A DNA stretch of 64,000 nucleotides, taken from NCBI RefSeq assembly GCF_030811685.1, contig NZ_JAUSRF010000001.1, positions 372,001 through 436,000 of the forward strand, written 5' to 3'. Shown here piece after piece: positions 63,856 through 64,000 of this stretch (position 1 is its first letter; each line of letters begins with the position of its first letter). Source of the DNA: Neorhizobium huautlense (GTDB taxonomy: Bacteria > Pseudomonadota > Alphaproteobacteria > Rhizobiales > Rhizobiaceae). Below the pieces are notes generated by a model. That model saw only the letters and a program-made list of their open reading frames with translations, ran no database searches and was not told where the DNA came from. The position numbers and the translations under genes were made by a program.

Positions 63856-64000
63856 TCAAATATCACTGCCCGCATTTTTCCACACCGCAGCGGCATCGGC
63901 GGGTGTCAGCCTTTTGACCTCCACCTCGTCCCGGCGACCGGCGAGAAGCTCGCTTGCCATCAACTGTTCGGCAAGGTCGGCAGGCAGAGAAAGCAGCACG
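63856..64000 (-). CDS. C-terminal part of a leftward gene (cut by window edge)
   Basis: The last 47 codons of an open frame: VLLSLPADLAEQLMASELLA, then GRRDEVEVKRLTPADAAAVW and a KNAGSDI end. Helical and charged; the start lies outside the window. The family cannot be recognised from this fragment. The bidirectional hairpin at 63804 lies just beyond its stop. Confidence 0.6.
   Translation of the reverse strand, partial: VLLSLPADLAEQLMASELLAGRRDEVEVKRLTPADAAAVWKNAGSDI

Noticed and set aside
1..64000. CRISPR arrays, tRNA/rRNA genes, insertion sequences, prophage or integrase genes
   Set aside because: Looked for repeated spacers, cloverleaf-like arms and transposase or integrase motifs; none was seen by eye.

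Overview
The window is GC-rich alphaproteobacterial DNA, most likely from the Agrobacterium/Rhizobium branch of the Rhizobiaceae, and it carries the replication locus of a secondary replicon (a chromid or megaplasmid). The main evidence is a complete repABC operon (about 38.6-42.5 kb) with a counter-transcribed RNA between repB and repC, repABC-type palindromic centromere sites, a DUF1612/HTH gene of the sort common on rhizobial plasmids, a PrsDE-type secretion pair and many rhizobial paralogue types (UgpC-family ATPase, DUF1194, TRIC channel). I see no tRNA, rRNA, CRISPR array, insertion sequence or prophage.

Layout. 0-8 kb: 5' part of an aldehyde dehydrogenase with an AcoR-like regulator lacking its AAA+ domain, a sulfite-exporter-like permease, a CSS/EAL c-di-GMP phosphodiesterase, a HerA-like ATPase and a YihY/BrkB membrane protein. 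8-20 kb: metabolic and regulatory pairs (MocR regulator with a DMT exporter; aldo/keto reductase with a LysR regulator; Rrf2 regulator with a thioredoxin-reductase-like flavoprotein), two similar L,D-transpeptidases and a chemoreceptor. 20-24 kb: propionyl-CoA carboxylase genes pccB-pccA. 24-35 kb: a Tat-exported flavin amine oxidase, a TetR-RND efflux operon, small secreted and membrane proteins, a TRIC channel, a VWA-like DUF1194 protein and an SDR.

35.4-42.5 kb is the replication module. Four perfect 16-bp palindromes lie at 35937, 37541, 38474 and 39902, in the order AGCT-centre, ATAT-centre, ATAT-centre, AGCT-centre. They surround a LuxR-type solo regulator, a strongly initiated 45-aa ORF and the repABC promoter. 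The outer pair fits the published repABC parS consensus (GTT-N4-GC-N4-AAC). The inner pair keeps the arms but changes the centre and brackets the luxR gene. Two short direct repeats with 10- and 11-bp periods lie in front of repA.

42.6-56.1 kb is a catabolic island for an acidic polysaccharide or its unsaturated oligosaccharides. A leftward operon encodes two permeases, a GH88 unsaturated glucuronyl hydrolase, a UgpC-type ATPase, a YesL-like protein, a solute-binding protein and a DUF2264 protein. A divergent rightward pair encodes a heparinase II/III-like lyase and a probable sugar-binding protein. A FadR-type GntR regulator and a protein joining a left-handed beta-helix acetyltransferase to an alpha/alpha-barrel-like domain follow. 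An 11-bp element (ATGATAAsTTG) is shared by the ABC-operon promoter and the GntR promoter.

56-64 kb holds an AT-biased orphan gene, a lipoprotein, the PrsD/PrsE-type type I secretion ABC protein and adaptor, a 31-aa membrane peptide, a KTSC-domain protein, a LacI regulator with a BASS transporter, and the end of one more gene. Functions are inferred from reading the sequence only; no database search was run.
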